Source: DASQYE01 sp036389675
GTDB taxonomy: Bacteria; Acidobacteriota; Blastocatellia; Pyrinomonadales; Pyrinomonadaceae
Direction of reading: 5' to 3'
Assembly: GCA_036389675.1 (NCBI GenBank)
Contig: DASVWI010000021.1
Coordinates: 124,001 to 188,000, forward strand
Length of the DNA stretch: 64,000 nucleotides
Shown: positions 36,835-46,576 of the stretch, piece by piece
Layout of the letters: each line of letters starts with the position of its first letter
Numbering within the stretch: position 1 is the first letter of the stretch
Translations under genes and position numbers: made by a program
Notes under the pieces: generated by a model
Seen by the model: only the letters and a program-made list of their open reading frames with translations
The model's database searches: none
What the model was told of the DNA's origin: nothing

Positions 36835-38532
36835 ATGCTCAATAAGATGGCTCTGGTGTTGGCCGCAACGGCGGCTTTGTTCATCCTGTCGCCGTTTAAT
36901 GACGGGCAGAGATCGGAGGCCGCCGCTCTTCAGAGCGCTGCACAGACAGGGCGCGGGGGCACAGCGGCCTTGTACGACGTGCGTGCCTTCGGAGCCAGAG
37001 GTGATGGCCGGACGCTCGACACGTTGTCTATCAACAAAGCCATCGAAGCGGCGTCGTCAGCCGGCGGCGGCACGGTTCTCTTCCCTGCCGGAACCTATCT
37101 ATCTTTCTCGATTCGTCTCAAGAGTAACATCGCGCTCTATCTGGATCAGGGCGCGACGATTCTCGCCGCCGACCCGAAGGAAGCCGGGGGCAGCTATGAC
37201 ATGCCTGAGCCGAACCGTTGGGACATGTATCAGGACTTCGGCCATAGCCACTGGCGCAACAGTCTCATCTGGGGCGAGGGTCTTGAGAACGTCTCAATCC
37301 TCGGCCCCGGTCTCATCAACGGCAAGGGCCTGACACGGCGCAGCCCGCGCCCGCGCCGTCCGCTTCAGCCCGGCGATACGCCCACCACTTTGAGCGGCGG
37401 GCAGGCGAGTGCGCGCCCGGAATCTCCGCTCGGCGAGGACGACCCGGCTGAGGTGATGAACGGGCTCGGCAATAAAGCCATCAGCCTGAAGCTCTGCCGC
37501 AACGTGTTGCTGCGCGACTTCTCTATCCTGAACGGCGGGCACTTCGCGCTGCTCGCCACCGGCGTCGATAATCTGACAATTGACAATCTAAAGGTCGATA
37601 CCAACCGCGATGGCTTCGATATAGATTCCTGTCGCAACGTGCGCGTGTCTAATTGCAGCGTCAACTCGCCGAACGACGACGCCATCGTGCTTAAGAGTTC
37701 CTACGCGCTGGGCTTTGCGCGGGCGACCGAGAACGTGACGATTACCGGCTGCCTCGTCAGCGGCTACGACATAGGCTCGCTGCTGGACGCGACCTACAAG
37801 CGCAACGTCAAAGAAGCTCCAGACCGCGACGGGCCGACGGGGCGATTAAAGTTCGGCACGGAATCCAACGGCGGCTTCAGGAACATCACCATCTCCAACA
37901 TCGTCTTCGACCACTGTCGCGGCCTCGCGCTCGAAACCGTCGACGGCGGGCTGCTCGAAGACATCTCGATCACGAACATCACCATGCGCGACATCAACAA
38001 CTCTCCGATCTTCATGCGGCTGGGTCGTCGCATGCGCGGCCCAGCCGGCACGCCCGTCGGAGAATTGCGCCGCGTTAATATCAGCAACGTCGTCGTCTAC
38101 AACGCCGACCCGCGCTACGCCTCGATCATCAGCGGCGTTCCCGGCCACGATGTCGAGGACGTGCGCCTGAGCAATATACGCATCTTCTATCAGGGCGGCG
38201 GCACGAAAGAAGAGGCCGCACTCGTGCCCCCCGAAAAAGAGACGAACTATCCAGAGCCTTCGATGTTCGGCGTCCTGCCCGCCTACGGCTTCTACATTCG
38301 CCACGCGAAGGGCGTCGAGATCAGCAACGTCGAGGTCAGTTATCTGAAGGAAGAAGAGCGCCCGGCCTTCGTCCTTGAAGACGTAAAGGGCGTGGACTTC
38401 TTCCGCGTGAAGGCGCAGAAGACGGAGGGTGTACCGACCTTCTCGCTCAAAAACGTCTCGGACTTCAGCGTTCAGCAATCCGTGCCCGTCGCGGACACGC
38501 GGCTTGAGCGCGTCGAGCAGAAGAAGTTTTGA
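36835..38532 (+). CDS. GH28 polygalacturonase-like hydrolase
   Basis: A 565-residue right-handed beta-helix enzyme. ATG 36835 (MLNKMALVLAATAALFIL) is chosen because AGAGGA lies about 9 bp upstream; in-frame starts at 36784 (GTG) and 36826 are less well placed. After the signal peptide, YDVRAFGARGDGRTLDT opens the helix. Catalytic acids fall in GFDIDSC (about 263-269) and PNDDAIVLKS (D281, D282), with FGTESNGGFRNITISN and the late FMRLGRRM as further family marks. GH28 members in such operons hydrolyse galacturonan or unsaturated rhamnogalacturonan ends; the exact bond is not readable here. It lies 114 bp after the acetylesterase gene and 33 bp before GH2. Confidence 0.87.
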   Translation: MLNKMALVLAATAALFILSPFNDGQRSEAAALQSAAQTGRGGTAALYDVRAFGARGDGRTLDTLSINKAIEAASSAGGGTVLFPAGTYLSFSIRLKSNIALYLDQGATILAADPKEAGGSYDMPEPNRWDMYQDFGHSHWRNSLIWGEGLENVSILGPGLINGKGLTRRSPRPRRPLQPGDTPTTLSGGQASARPESPLGEDDPAEVMNGLGNKAISLKLCRNVLLRDFSILNGGHFALLATGVDNLTIDNLKVDTNRDGFDIDSCRNVRVSNCSVNSPNDDAIVLKSSYALGFARATENVTITGCLVSGYDIGSLLDATYKRNVKEAPDRDGPTGRLKFGTESNGGFRNITISNIVFDHCRGLALETVDGGLLEDISITNITMRDINNSPIFMRLGRRMRGPAGTPVGELRRVNISNVVVYNADPRYASIISGVPGHDVEDVRLSNIRIFYQGGGTKEEAALVPPEKETNYPEPSMFGVLPAYGFYIRHAKGVEISNVEVSYLKEEERPAFVLEDVKGVDFFRVKAQKTEGVPTFSLKNVSDFSVQQSVPVADTRLERVEQKKF

Positions 38533-38565
38533 ACTGAGCTGTGTTCCCTGTCTTAAGGAGAGTCC

Positions 38566-41277
38566 ATGTCAAACCTGATTGGCTGCATCCGCACGCACGC
38601 GGGGAAACTCACTGCCGCGCGCATGGGCTTATGCCTGCTGGCCCTTCTGTCGTCTGTTCAGGTTCTGTGTGCCGACCCGGCTGCGGCCCGCAGGGCCATT
38701 ACCGCGCCGCGTGAGCGTCTTTCGCTCAACTCCGATTGGCGCTTTCAAAAGGGCGACCCGGCGGGCACAGAAGATCAGTTGTCTTACGAGAAGATCAAGG
38801 AGTGGGTCAGGGCCACAGGCAACGAGTTTGTCTTAAGCTCAGGCGCAGGCAAGCGTGTCAGACCGCCGGGCAATCTGGGTGAAGGCGTCTCTTATACGCG
38901 TCGCGATTTTGATGACAGCGGCTGGCGTCAACTGAGTTTACCGCACGACTGGGGCATCGAAGGCCCTTTCAATCAGGCGTATCCCGGCGAGACGGGAAAG
39001 CTTCCGTGGTGGGGCATCGGCTGGTATCGAAAGCATTTCACTGTCTCGACCACGGAGAAAAGCAGGCGGCTATCTTTGGAGATTGACGGCGCGATGTCTT
39101 ATTCGACCGTCTGGCTCAACGGCAAGTTTGTCGGCGGCTGGCCCTACGGCTACGCTTCCTACGAGCTTGACCTCACACCTTACGTCGAATACGGCGCGGA
39201 TAATGTCCTCGTGATCCGTCTGGATAATCCGCCCGACTCTTCGCGCTGGTATCCGGGCGGGGGCATCTACCGCAACGTCTGGCTGGTCAAGACCGCGCCC
39301 GTCCACGTGGCCCACTGGGGAACATACGTCACCACGCCGGAGGTGAGCCCAGCGGCGGCCACCGTAAATCTCCGGGCTACTCTCGACAACGACTCGGCCC
39401 AGCCCGCGAGCCTGACCTTGAGAACGCAGCTTTACGAGCTTGGCCCTGACGGGTGGAAAAAGACTGGCGCGCCCGTCGCCACGTCAACGCCCGCGAGACT
39501 GCGCGTCAACGCCGGCGCGAGCGCGACCACAATGATGAGCATGCGCGTCAACAAACCCCGGCTCTGGAATCTCGAACAGCCGCACCTCTACGCAGCCGTG
39601 ACGAGCGTCGAGCAGGACGGAAAACAGGTCGACCGCTATGAGACCGTCTTCGGCATACGCACGATCAGGTTCGACCCCGAGAGAGGATTCTTTCTCAACG
39701 GCGAGCATGTTGCGATCAAAGGCGTCTGCAATCATCACGACCTTGGCCCACTGGGCGCGGCCATCAACGTGCGCGCTCTGGAAAGACAGATCGAGATTCT
39801 CAAAGAGATGGGCGTGAACGCCATCCGCACCAGCCATAACCCGCCCGCGCCCGAGCTGCTTGAGCTGTGCGACCGCATGGGCGTGCTGGTGATGGACGAG
39901 GCTTTCGACTGCTGGAAGCGCGCGAAGAAGAAGAACGACTACCATCTACTGTTCGACGACTGGCACGAGAAGGACTGGCGCGCGCAAGTTAGGCGCGACC
40001 GCAACCACGCCTCCGTCATCCTTTGGAGTACCGGCAACGAGATCGGCGAGCAGCGCACGCCCGAAGGCTTGAAGATTTCCGAAGAGCTGACGCGCATCGC
40101 CCACGAGGAAGACCCCACGCGCGCGGCTACCGCCGGATGCAACCACGTTGAGGCGGGCTACAACGGTTTCCAGAAGACTGTGGATGTCTTCGGATACAAC
40201 TACAAGCCGGACGAGTACGGAAAATTCCATCAGGCTAATCCTTCCATCCCGCTCTATGCGAGCGAGACCGCCTCGACCATCAGCTCGCGCGGCGAGTACT
40301 TCTTCCCCGTGGTCGAGGACAAGGATAAGGGCCAGTCGGATTTCCAGATGAGCTCCTATGATCTTTACGCCCCGCGCTGGGCGACGACGCCCGACGCGGA
40401 GTTCAGGGGACAGGACGCGTTCCCCTTCGTCGCGGGCGAGTTCGTCTGGACGGGCTTTGACTATCTGGGCGAGCCGACGCCTTACAACGCGGACGTGACG
40501 AACCTGCTCAACTTCTCAGACCCGGCGGAGCGGGCGCGCATGGCACGGGAGCTACAGGAGCTGGGCAAGATAAAAGTTCCATCCCGCAGCTCCTACTTCG
40601 GCATCGTCGATCTCGCGGGCTTCAAGAAAGACCGCTTCTATCTATACCAATCCAGATGGCGGCCCACTTTGCCTATGGCCCACATCCTGCCGCACTGGAA
40701 CTGGGCGGAGCGTGTGGGCCAAGTGACGCCCGTTCACGTCTACACCTCCGGCGATGAAGCGGAGCTGTTTCTGAACGGGCGCTCGCTCGGCAGGCGGAAG
40801 AAGGCTCAGGGTCAGTATCGCCTGCGCTGGGACGAAGTGAAATACGAGCCGGGAGAGTTGAGGGTCATAGCTTATAAGAACGGAAAGGCGTGGGCCAATG
40901 ATGCTGTCAGGACGACCGGCCCGGCTGCGAGGCTCATGCTTGCAGCAGACCGCGACCGGATCAGGGCGGACGGCTACGACCTCTCCTTCGTCACAGTGAC
41001 CGTCGCGGACAAAGCAGGCTTGCTCGTCCCGCGCTCGAAGAATCGTATTCGGTTCGAGATTTCCGGCCCCGGCGAGATCGTGGCCGTGGACAACGGCGAC
41101 GCCACCGACCAAGAGCCTTTCCAGTCGAAAGAACGAAACGCCTTCAACGGCCTCTGTCTGGTCATCGTCCGCGCGAAGGCGGGCCGGACGGGAGCGATCA
41201 GGCTCATGGCGCGCGCCGGCGGCTTGTCGGGCACGGAACTTCTCATCAGGGCACAGGCCGCAAAGCTCAGGAGCTAG
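38566..41277 (+). CDS. GH2 beta-galactosidase
   Basis: A 903-residue exported glycosidase. The signal peptide covers about residues 1-35 (MGLCLLALLSSVQVLCA). The sugar-binding domain (PHDWGIEGPFNQAYPGETGK; YRKHFTV), the immunoglobulin-like domain, the TIM barrel (IKGVCNHHDLGPLG; AIRTSHNPPAPELLELCDRMG) and C-terminal DUF4982 and Big-like domains follow in order. The acid/base is E492 in ILWSTGNE and the nucleophile E567 in LYASETAS, both present. It probably trims galactan side chains of rhamnogalacturonan-I or the galactose of unsaturated disaccharides. It ends 3 bp before the PL11 start. Confidence 0.9.
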   Translation: MSNLIGCIRTHAGKLTAARMGLCLLALLSSVQVLCADPAAARRAITAPRERLSLNSDWRFQKGDPAGTEDQLSYEKIKEWVRATGNEFVLSSGAGKRVRPPGNLGEGVSYTRRDFDDSGWRQLSLPHDWGIEGPFNQAYPGETGKLPWWGIGWYRKHFTVSTTEKSRRLSLEIDGAMSYSTVWLNGKFVGGWPYGYASYELDLTPYVEYGADNVLVIRLDNPPDSSRWYPGGGIYRNVWLVKTAPVHVAHWGTYVTTPEVSPAAATVNLRATLDNDSAQPASLTLRTQLYELGPDGWKKTGAPVATSTPARLRVNAGASATTMMSMRVNKPRLWNLEQPHLYAAVTSVEQDGKQVDRYETVFGIRTIRFDPERGFFLNGEHVAIKGVCNHHDLGPLGAAINVRALERQIEILKEMGVNAIRTSHNPPAPELLELCDRMGVLVMDEAFDCWKRAKKKNDYHLLFDDWHEKDWRAQVRRDRNHASVILWSTGNEIGEQRTPEGLKISEELTRIAHEEDPTRAATAGCNHVEAGYNGFQKTVDVFGYNYKPDEYGKFHQANPSIPLYASETASTISSRGEYFFPVVEDKDKGQSDFQMSSYDLYAPRWATTPDAEFRGQDAFPFVAGEFVWTGFDYLGEPTPYNADVTNLLNFSDPAERARMARELQELGKIKVPSRSSYFGIVDLAGFKKDRFYLYQSRWRPTLPMAHILPHWNWAERVGQVTPVHVYTSGDEAELFLNGRSLGRRKKAQGQYRLRWDEVKYEPGELRVIAYKNGKAWANDAVRTTGPAARLMLAADRDRIRADGYDLSFVTVTVADKAGLLVPRSKNRIRFEISGPGEIVAVDNGDATDQEPFQSKERNAFNGLCLVIVRAKAGRTGAIRLMARAGGLSGTELLIRAQAAKLRS

Positions 41278-41280
41278 GCG

Positions 41281-43182
41281 TTGATCGCATCAAGAATCGA
41301 AATAGTATTGGCCCTCGCGCTCGCAGCCCTGTTGCTGTTTGCGACCGAAGGCCATGCTCAGCGACAGATGGAGAGGCTGGGTCGCGGCGTGGTCGCGGTT
41401 AATCAGGGCGAGGGACGCGTCTTCGTCAGTTGGCGTATGCTCGGCACGGATTCCGAGCGCGTCGCTTTTAATCTCTACCGCTCGACCGGCGGGGGTGGGG
41501 CTATCAAGCTCAACGACCGGCCCGTCGCTGACGTGACCCACTTCGTAGACGACCGCGCCGATCTCACAAAATCCAACTCTTACTTCGTGCGGCCAGTCCT
41601 GAACGGGCATGAACAGGAAGCGAGCCGTCCGTTCACGCTCGCGGCCCGTGCCGCGACCGCGCAGTATCTGTCCGTTCCGCTACAGACACCGCAGGGCTAT
41701 ATGCCGAACGATGCGTCTGTCGGCGATCTGGACGGCGACGGCGAGTACGAGATAGTCATCCACATGGCCGGGCGAGGACGCGACAACGCTTCACCCGGCC
41801 TCACAGACCCGCCCGTCTTTCAGGCTTACAAGCTCGACGGCACGCGCCTCTGGACGATCAACCTTGGCCGTAACATTCGTGAGGGCGCGCACTATACGCA
41901 GTTCATGGTCTACGATCTTGACGGCGACGGTCGCGCAGAGTTTGCGTGTAAGACGGCGGACGGAACTGTTGACGGCGTGGGCAAGACCTTAGGCGACGCT
42001 CGCGCGGACTGGCGATACCTCTCGCCCGTGACTGACCGTAAGTACGGCAAGATTCTGGACGGGCCGGAATACCTGACCGTCTTTGACGGGCGGACGGGAG
42101 CAATGCTCGCCACGACCAGCTACCTTCCACCGCGCGGCAACCTGTGCGGCTGGGGCGGCGGCGGCGGCAACGGCCAGAATGATTGCACAGGCAATAGGCC
42201 CGACCGCTTTCTCGCCGCCATCGCTTACCTTGACGGGCACAGGCCGAGCCTGGTCATGTGTCGCGGCTACTACGGAAAGACTGTGCTGGCCGCGTGGGAC
42301 TGGCGAGACGGGAAGCTTACTTCGCGCTGGGTCTTCGATACCGACGACGGTTATCCGAAATTTACGGGGATGGGCAATCATAATCTGAGCGTCGCTGACG
42401 TTGACGGAGACGGCAGGGATGAGATCATCTACGGCTCGATATGCGTTGACGACAATGGCAAGGGGCTTTACTCAACGGGCCTGAGGCATGGTGATGCTCT
42501 GCACGTCGGCGACCTTGACCCCGCGAGGCCGGGGCTTGAGGTCTTCGGCGTGCACGAGATAGAAGAGGGGACGAAAGGGCCGGGCTCGGCGCTTTATGAC
42601 GCGGGCACGGGGCACATCCTATGGACGGACAGTCAGGACAGGGATGTCGGCAGGGGCTTGGCAGCCGACATCGACCCGCGTTATACGGGCGACGAGATGT
42701 GGGGAAGTTTTGAAAGTTTGAAGAACGCTAAGGGAGAAAAGATCGGCCCTGCGCCGCGCTCTATCAACTTCGCCGTCTGGTGGGACGGCGACCTGATGCG
42801 TGAGCTCCTGAACGGCAATCGCATCGCCAAGTGGGACTGGCAGGCGGGCCGCCTCAACACTCTCCTGACGGCTGACGGCTGCGCTTCAAACAACGGCTCT
42901 AAATCAACCCCGGCCCTGAGCGCAGACATCCTCGGAGACTGGCGCGAGGAGGTCGTCTTCAGGACGATTGACAATCAGAGCCTGCGAATCTACACGACGA
43001 CCATCCCGACGAAATACCGCTTTTACACCCTGATGCACGACCCGCAATACAGGCTCAGCATCGTGTGGCAGAACGTGGGCTATAACCAGCCGCCGCACAC
43101 GGGCTTTTATCTGGGCGAAGGCATGAAAGCGCCGCCGCGCCCCTCGATCACGACAGAGTTGCGCGCCGCGCGCAGACGATAA
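41281..43182 (+). CDS. Rhamnogalacturonan lyase, PL11
   Basis: A 633-residue lyase cleaving the GalA-Rha backbone of rhamnogalacturonan-I. TTG 41281 is taken as start because AGGAG lies eight bases before it and a signal peptide (MIASRIEIVLALALAALLLF, cleavage near GHA-Q) follows directly. RQMERLGRGVVAVNQGEGRVFVSWR begins the family's N-terminal domain (motifs ERLGRGVVAV and VFVSWR). The eight-bladed propeller has calcium loops such as GDLDGDGEYEIV, YDLDGDGRAEF and ADVDGDGRDEII, plus GNHNLS and WWDGDLMRELL. Both the endo (YesW) and exo (YesX) forms belong to PL11; I cannot tell which this is. No other lyase of this family is in the window. Confidence 0.92.
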   Translation: MIASRIEIVLALALAALLLFATEGHAQRQMERLGRGVVAVNQGEGRVFVSWRMLGTDSERVAFNLYRSTGGGGAIKLNDRPVADVTHFVDDRADLTKSNSYFVRPVLNGHEQEASRPFTLAARAATAQYLSVPLQTPQGYMPNDASVGDLDGDGEYEIVIHMAGRGRDNASPGLTDPPVFQAYKLDGTRLWTINLGRNIREGAHYTQFMVYDLDGDGRAEFACKTADGTVDGVGKTLGDARADWRYLSPVTDRKYGKILDGPEYLTVFDGRTGAMLATTSYLPPRGNLCGWGGGGGNGQNDCTGNRPDRFLAAIAYLDGHRPSLVMCRGYYGKTVLAAWDWRDGKLTSRWVFDTDDGYPKFTGMGNHNLSVADVDGDGRDEIIYGSICVDDNGKGLYSTGLRHGDALHVGDLDPARPGLEVFGVHEIEEGTKGPGSALYDAGTGHILWTDSQDRDVGRGLAADIDPRYTGDEMWGSFESLKNAKGEKIGPAPRSINFAVWWDGDLMRELLNGNRIAKWDWQAGRLNTLLTADGCASNNGSKSTPALSADILGDWREEVVFRTIDNQSLRIYTTTIPTKYRFYTLMHDPQYRLSIVWQNVGYNQPPHTGFYLGEGMKAPPRPSITTELRAARRR

Positions 43183-43226
43183 GCGTCATGACTACTCGAT
43201 ACAAGCAGGCTAAGGGAGATGTCTCA

Positions 43227-44942
43227 ATGGGCTTGATCTACAACTACGCAAAGTCGAGGGCGATGTCCGGCTCTGCTCTGCTCCTGATGCTGGGGCTGTT
43301 CTTCGTCTTGGGCCAACCCGTTAAAGCGCAGCAGGAGCGCCGGACTCCCGCCGCTTCGCCCTCGCCCGATCCGACCACGCCTCTGAATCCAAGCCTGCCG
43401 ACGCTCTTTGTTGTAGGCGATTCCACCGCCAACAACAACGCCAACGGCGGGCGCGGGTGGGGCACGCCCTTTATCGGCTACTTCGACGCGACCAAGATCA
43501 ACGTCGTCAACCGAGCCCGCGCCGGACGCAGCAGCCGTACGTTCATCACCGAGGGGCTCTGGGACAAAGTGTTGAGCGATATGAAGGCCGGAGACTACGT
43601 GCTCATACAGTTCGGCCACAACGACGCCGGCGCGATCAACGACGCGACGCGTGCGCGCGGCTCACTTCCCGGCACGGGCGAAGAGACCGAAGCGATAGAG
43701 AACCTGCTCACCAAAAAGCCGGAGGTCGTGCATACCTACGGCTGGTACTTACGCAAGTATATCGCTGATACCCGGGCCAGGGGCGCGACGCCCATCATCC
43801 TTTCGCTGACCGTGAGAAACATCTGGAAGGACGGCAGGGTGGAGCGCGGCTCTGGCCGCTTCGGCCAGTGGGCCGCAGAGATAGCGAAGGCCGAAAACGT
43901 CACCTTTCTGGACATGACCGCCATCATCGCTGACCGTTATGAAAAGATGGGCGAGCAAAAGGTGAAGGAGATGTTCGGCCCAGACCACACGCACACGAGC
44001 CCGGCGGGCGCAGAGCTTAACGCTTCACTGGTCGTCGCGGGTCTCAAGGGACTCAGGGACAGCCCCTTTATTAAATACCTCTCGGAGCAGGGCGAGGGCG
44101 TCGAGGCGGTCACGCCGGCACAGAGCGCGTCTCCTAGAAAGCCTCTGCCTGTGCCTGCCAATCCGCAGTTGCCGACGCTCTTTCTGATCGGAGATTCGAC
44201 GGTTAGAAACGGGCAGGCGGACGGCGCTGGCGGCCAGTGGGGCTGGGGCGAGCCGATTGTCGCTTACTTCGACACGATGAAGATCAATGTCGTCAATCGC
44301 GCCGTCGGGGGCTTGAGCAGCCGCACCTTTCTGACGCTCGGCCACTGGGACAACGTCCTTGCGATGTTGAAGCCCGGCGATGTCGTCATCATGCAGTTCG
44401 GCCACAACGACGCCAGCGCGATCAACGACACCTCACGCGCGCGCGGCACGATTCGCGGCACGGGCGAAGAGACCGAAGCGATAGAGAACCTGCTCACCAA
44501 GAAGCCGGAGGTCGTGCATACCTACGGCTGGTACTTACGCAAGTATATAGCCGACGCGCGTGCCAAGGGCGCGACGCCCATCGTCTGCTCCCCGGTTCCG
44601 CGAAAGACATGGAAGGACAGGAGAATAGTCCGCTCCGAGGACTACGCCGTGTGGGCCTTTGAGGTGGCCCGCTCTGAACACGTCGGGTTCATAGACCTCA
44701 ACGAGATCATCGCCGCGCAATACGATTTGATGGGGCCGGAGAAAGTGGAAGCGATGTTCGCAGACCCGCACACGCACACGAGCCTCGCCGGGGCTGAGCT
44801 GAACGCCGCCGCCGTCATCAGCGGCCTCAAGGCGCTTAAAAAGAATCCTGTCGGCAAATACTTTTCAGCCAAGGCCCGAAGTGTTGCCAAAGCGAAAGTC
44901 CGCGAGCGGAAGGTGAGCCTGACAAATGCCGGCACTCGCTAG
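43227..44942 (+). CDS. Double-domain rhamnogalacturonan acetylesterase (2x CE12)
   Basis: A 571-residue secreted protein made of two SGNH esterase domains in tandem. The frame starts at 43188, but ATG 43227 has AAGGGAG upstream and gives a good signal peptide (MSGSALLLMLGLFFVLGQPV within it). Domain 1 (about 45-280) has VVGDSTAN, RAGRSSRT, FGHNDAGAIND and PDHTHTSPAGAE; domain 2 (about 300-545) has LIGDSTVRN, VGGLSSRT, FGHNDASAIND and DPHTHTSLAGAE. Both catalytic Ser-Asp-His sets are intact. A 92-bp stretch is almost identical in the two halves (see repeats). It is the last gene of the plus-strand operon. Two active sites may act on acetyl groups at O-2 and O-3, which is speculation. Confidence 0.88.
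   Translation: MGLIYNYAKSRAMSGSALLLMLGLFFVLGQPVKAQQERRTPAASPSPDPTTPLNPSLPTLFVVGDSTANNNANGGRGWGTPFIGYFDATKINVVNRARAGRSSRTFITEGLWDKVLSDMKAGDYVLIQFGHNDAGAINDATRARGSLPGTGEETEAIENLLTKKPEVVHTYGWYLRKYIADTRARGATPIILSLTVRNIWKDGRVERGSGRFGQWAAEIAKAENVTFLDMTAIIADRYEKMGEQKVKEMFGPDHTHTSPAGAELNASLVVAGLKGLRDSPFIKYLSEQGEGVEAVTPAQSASPRKPLPVPANPQLPTLFLIGDSTVRNGQADGAGGQWGWGEPIVAYFDTMKINVVNRAVGGLSSRTFLTLGHWDNVLAMLKPGDVVIMQFGHNDASAINDTSRARGTIRGTGEETEAIENLLTKKPEVVHTYGWYLRKYIADARAKGATPIVCSPVPRKTWKDRRIVRSEDYAVWAFEVARSEHVGFIDLNEIIAAQYDLMGPEKVEAMFADPHTHTSLAGAELNAAAVISGLKALKKNPVGKYFSAKARSVAKAKVRERKVSLTNAGTR
43671..43762 (+). repeat. Near-identical 92-bp segment, copy in domain 1
   Basis: This segment (GGCACGGGCGAAGAG ... 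CGCAAGTATAT) matches 44457-44548 at 91 of 92 bases, with a single A/G difference, while the sequence on both sides has diverged at many positions. It encodes GTGEETEAIENLLTKKPEV and the following HTYGWYLRKYI. Confidence 0.9.
44457..44548 (+). repeat. Near-identical 92-bp segment, copy in domain 2
   Basis: Second copy of the segment at 43671-43762, 786 bp downstream and in the same reading frame. The pattern suggests gene conversion between the two halves of the duplicated esterase. Confidence 0.9.
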
Positions 44943-44953
44943 TTATACAACGA

Positions 44954-44980
44954 GCGGCTCGACATTGGCGGCAGAGCCGC
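44954..44980. terminator. Possible hairpin between convergent genes
   Basis: GCGGCTC (44954-44960) and GAGCCGC (44974-44980) form a 7-bp stem with a 13-base loop, in the 68-bp gap between the esterase and GH28 stop codons. No T run is present. Confidence 0.4.
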
Positions 44981-45010
44981 ATGCCATTGCTTATTTGAAG
45001 ATGCAGCCGC

Positions 45011-46489
45011 TTATTTCAAGCTGAGGCTAGAGACCTGCGGCAGCTCGACGTTCTCGCTGTTGGAGACCTCTACGTTCTTGCCGCCGGGTGTTTGAAGCCT
45101 GACGTTTTTCATCGTCCAGTTGCGCGCGTGTTCGATGACGCCGGCATCGCGCCCCTCCGCCGTGATGTTAGCCCAGCGGATATTGATGAGCGGCTTGGTG
45201 GGCAGCCCCTCCGCCGCGAAGATCTGCCGCGCGCCCCTGATCTCCACGTTTTCGATAGTGATGTTGCGAAACTCGCAGAGGCCGCGCTCGGGCGGCGTGA
45301 CCGGAGTATTCATCACGACCCAGTGGGGCGGAACATTCTTCACGTCCTTCGGGATGGTCGCGTAGCTGTAGCTGGGGTTCCAGTTGAGCGTAAACGTAAA
45401 GGGCAGCGGGACGTTCTCCATCCTGATGTCGCGGATCAGCACGTCTTCGACGAAGCCGCCGCGCGTTCTGGCAGACTTGAAGCGAATGCCCTCGTTGGTT
45501 CCGACGCCGCGGTTCTGATAGGCGACGACCTTGCGAATGCCACCGGCGGTCTCGCTGCCGAAGGAGAGCATGCCGCCGCCGCGCCGCGTCAGGTTGTGGC
45601 GGACGACTACGTACTCGGTCGGGCGGTTGACGCGCAGGCCGTCATAGTCGCGCCCGGCTTTAAGGCAGATGTCGTCGTCGTTATTGTCTATGTCGCAGTT
45701 CTCGACCAGCACGTAGCTTGAGGAATCTATATCAACGCCGTCCGTGCTCGGGCCGCCGTTGTCGCTGATCTTAACGGCGTCCACCGTGACGTGGTCGGAA
45801 TAGACGACCTGCATCGTCCAGAAGCCCGAGCGCTTGAGGCTGACGTTCTCAATGGTGACATCGGCGGACTTCCATATGACCATCAGTCGAACGCGCTCGG
45901 CGTCGTAGTCAGAGGCCCAGCGCAATCCCTTCGGCTCATATTCGCGCCGCAGCGCCCAGTACTTGTCCCACCACTTCTTGCCCTGCCCGTCAATAGTTCC
46001 GCCGCCGGAGATTTTGACGTTCTTCTGATCGTTGACGTTGATGAGAGCGGCGGGCCAGTCCATCTCTATACCGGCCACACGCGTCCACAGCGAAGGGTAG
46101 TCTGCATCCTCCTGACTGCCGAGCAGTGTAACGCCCTGATCTACGCGCAGGTGAACGTTGCTTTTGAGGAAGAGCGCGCCCGTCAGGTAGCGGCCCGGCT
46201 TGAAGACGACCGAGCCACCGCCCGCCCTCGCACATGCATCAATCGCTTTCTGAATCGCACGCGTCGCGTTTTTGACGCCGTCGCCCGTCGCGCCGTATGT
46301 GTTCGCCGAAAAGATTCGTTTGCGCTTGGGCTCACGCCTCGCCCCCACGTCTTTCACCCAAACGGGCAGGTCGGCCTCGCTCGTCACAGGGTTTGCCTGA
46401 GCCAACGCCGGGGCAGCGGACTCCAAAGCACACACGAGACATACAAACCCGCTCAGCAAGAGCATCCGTCCGCGCATCTTATTTGACAT
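45011..46489 (-). CDS. GH28 polygalacturonase, probably exo-acting
   Basis: A 492-residue secreted beta-helix enzyme. ATG 46489 follows AGAGG and begins a signal peptide (MLLLSGFVCLVCALESAAPA); the upstream frame to 46531 is not needed. FSANTYGATGDGVKNATRAI starts the helix. The catalytic acids are in STDGVDID (D250) and NNDDDICLKAGRD (D271-D273). SFGSETAGGIRKVV and GIRFKSAR stand for the GHG and RIK motifs of the family, in the variant form common in exo-polygalacturonases. It runs towards the acetylesterase operon and has its own promoter region between 46490 and 46576 or beyond. It should release galacturonic acid from galacturonan. Confidence 0.88.
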   Translation of the reverse strand: MSNKMRGRMLLLSGFVCLVCALESAAPALAQANPVTSEADLPVWVKDVGARREPKRKRIFSANTYGATGDGVKNATRAIQKAIDACARAGGGSVVFKPGRYLTGALFLKSNVHLRVDQGVTLLGSQEDADYPSLWTRVAGIEMDWPAALINVNDQKNVKISGGGTIDGQGKKWWDKYWALRREYEPKGLRWASDYDAERVRLMVIWKSADVTIENVSLKRSGFWTMQVVYSDHVTVDAVKISDNGGPSTDGVDIDSSSYVLVENCDIDNNDDDICLKAGRDYDGLRVNRPTEYVVVRHNLTRRGGGMLSFGSETAGGIRKVVAYQNRGVGTNEGIRFKSARTRGGFVEDVLIRDIRMENVPLPFTFTLNWNPSYSYATIPKDVKNVPPHWVVMNTPVTPPERGLCEFRNITIENVEIRGARQIFAAEGLPTKPLINIRWANITAEGRDAGVIEHARNWTMKNVRLQTPGGKNVEVSNSENVELPQVSSLSLK

Positions 46490-46576
46490 GCTGCCTCTCG
46501 TCTCTGATCTATATCGATCACTCGTGGACAATGCGGGGGATGAGCTTACGCGCGCACGCGCGCTCGCCTGACGGGC

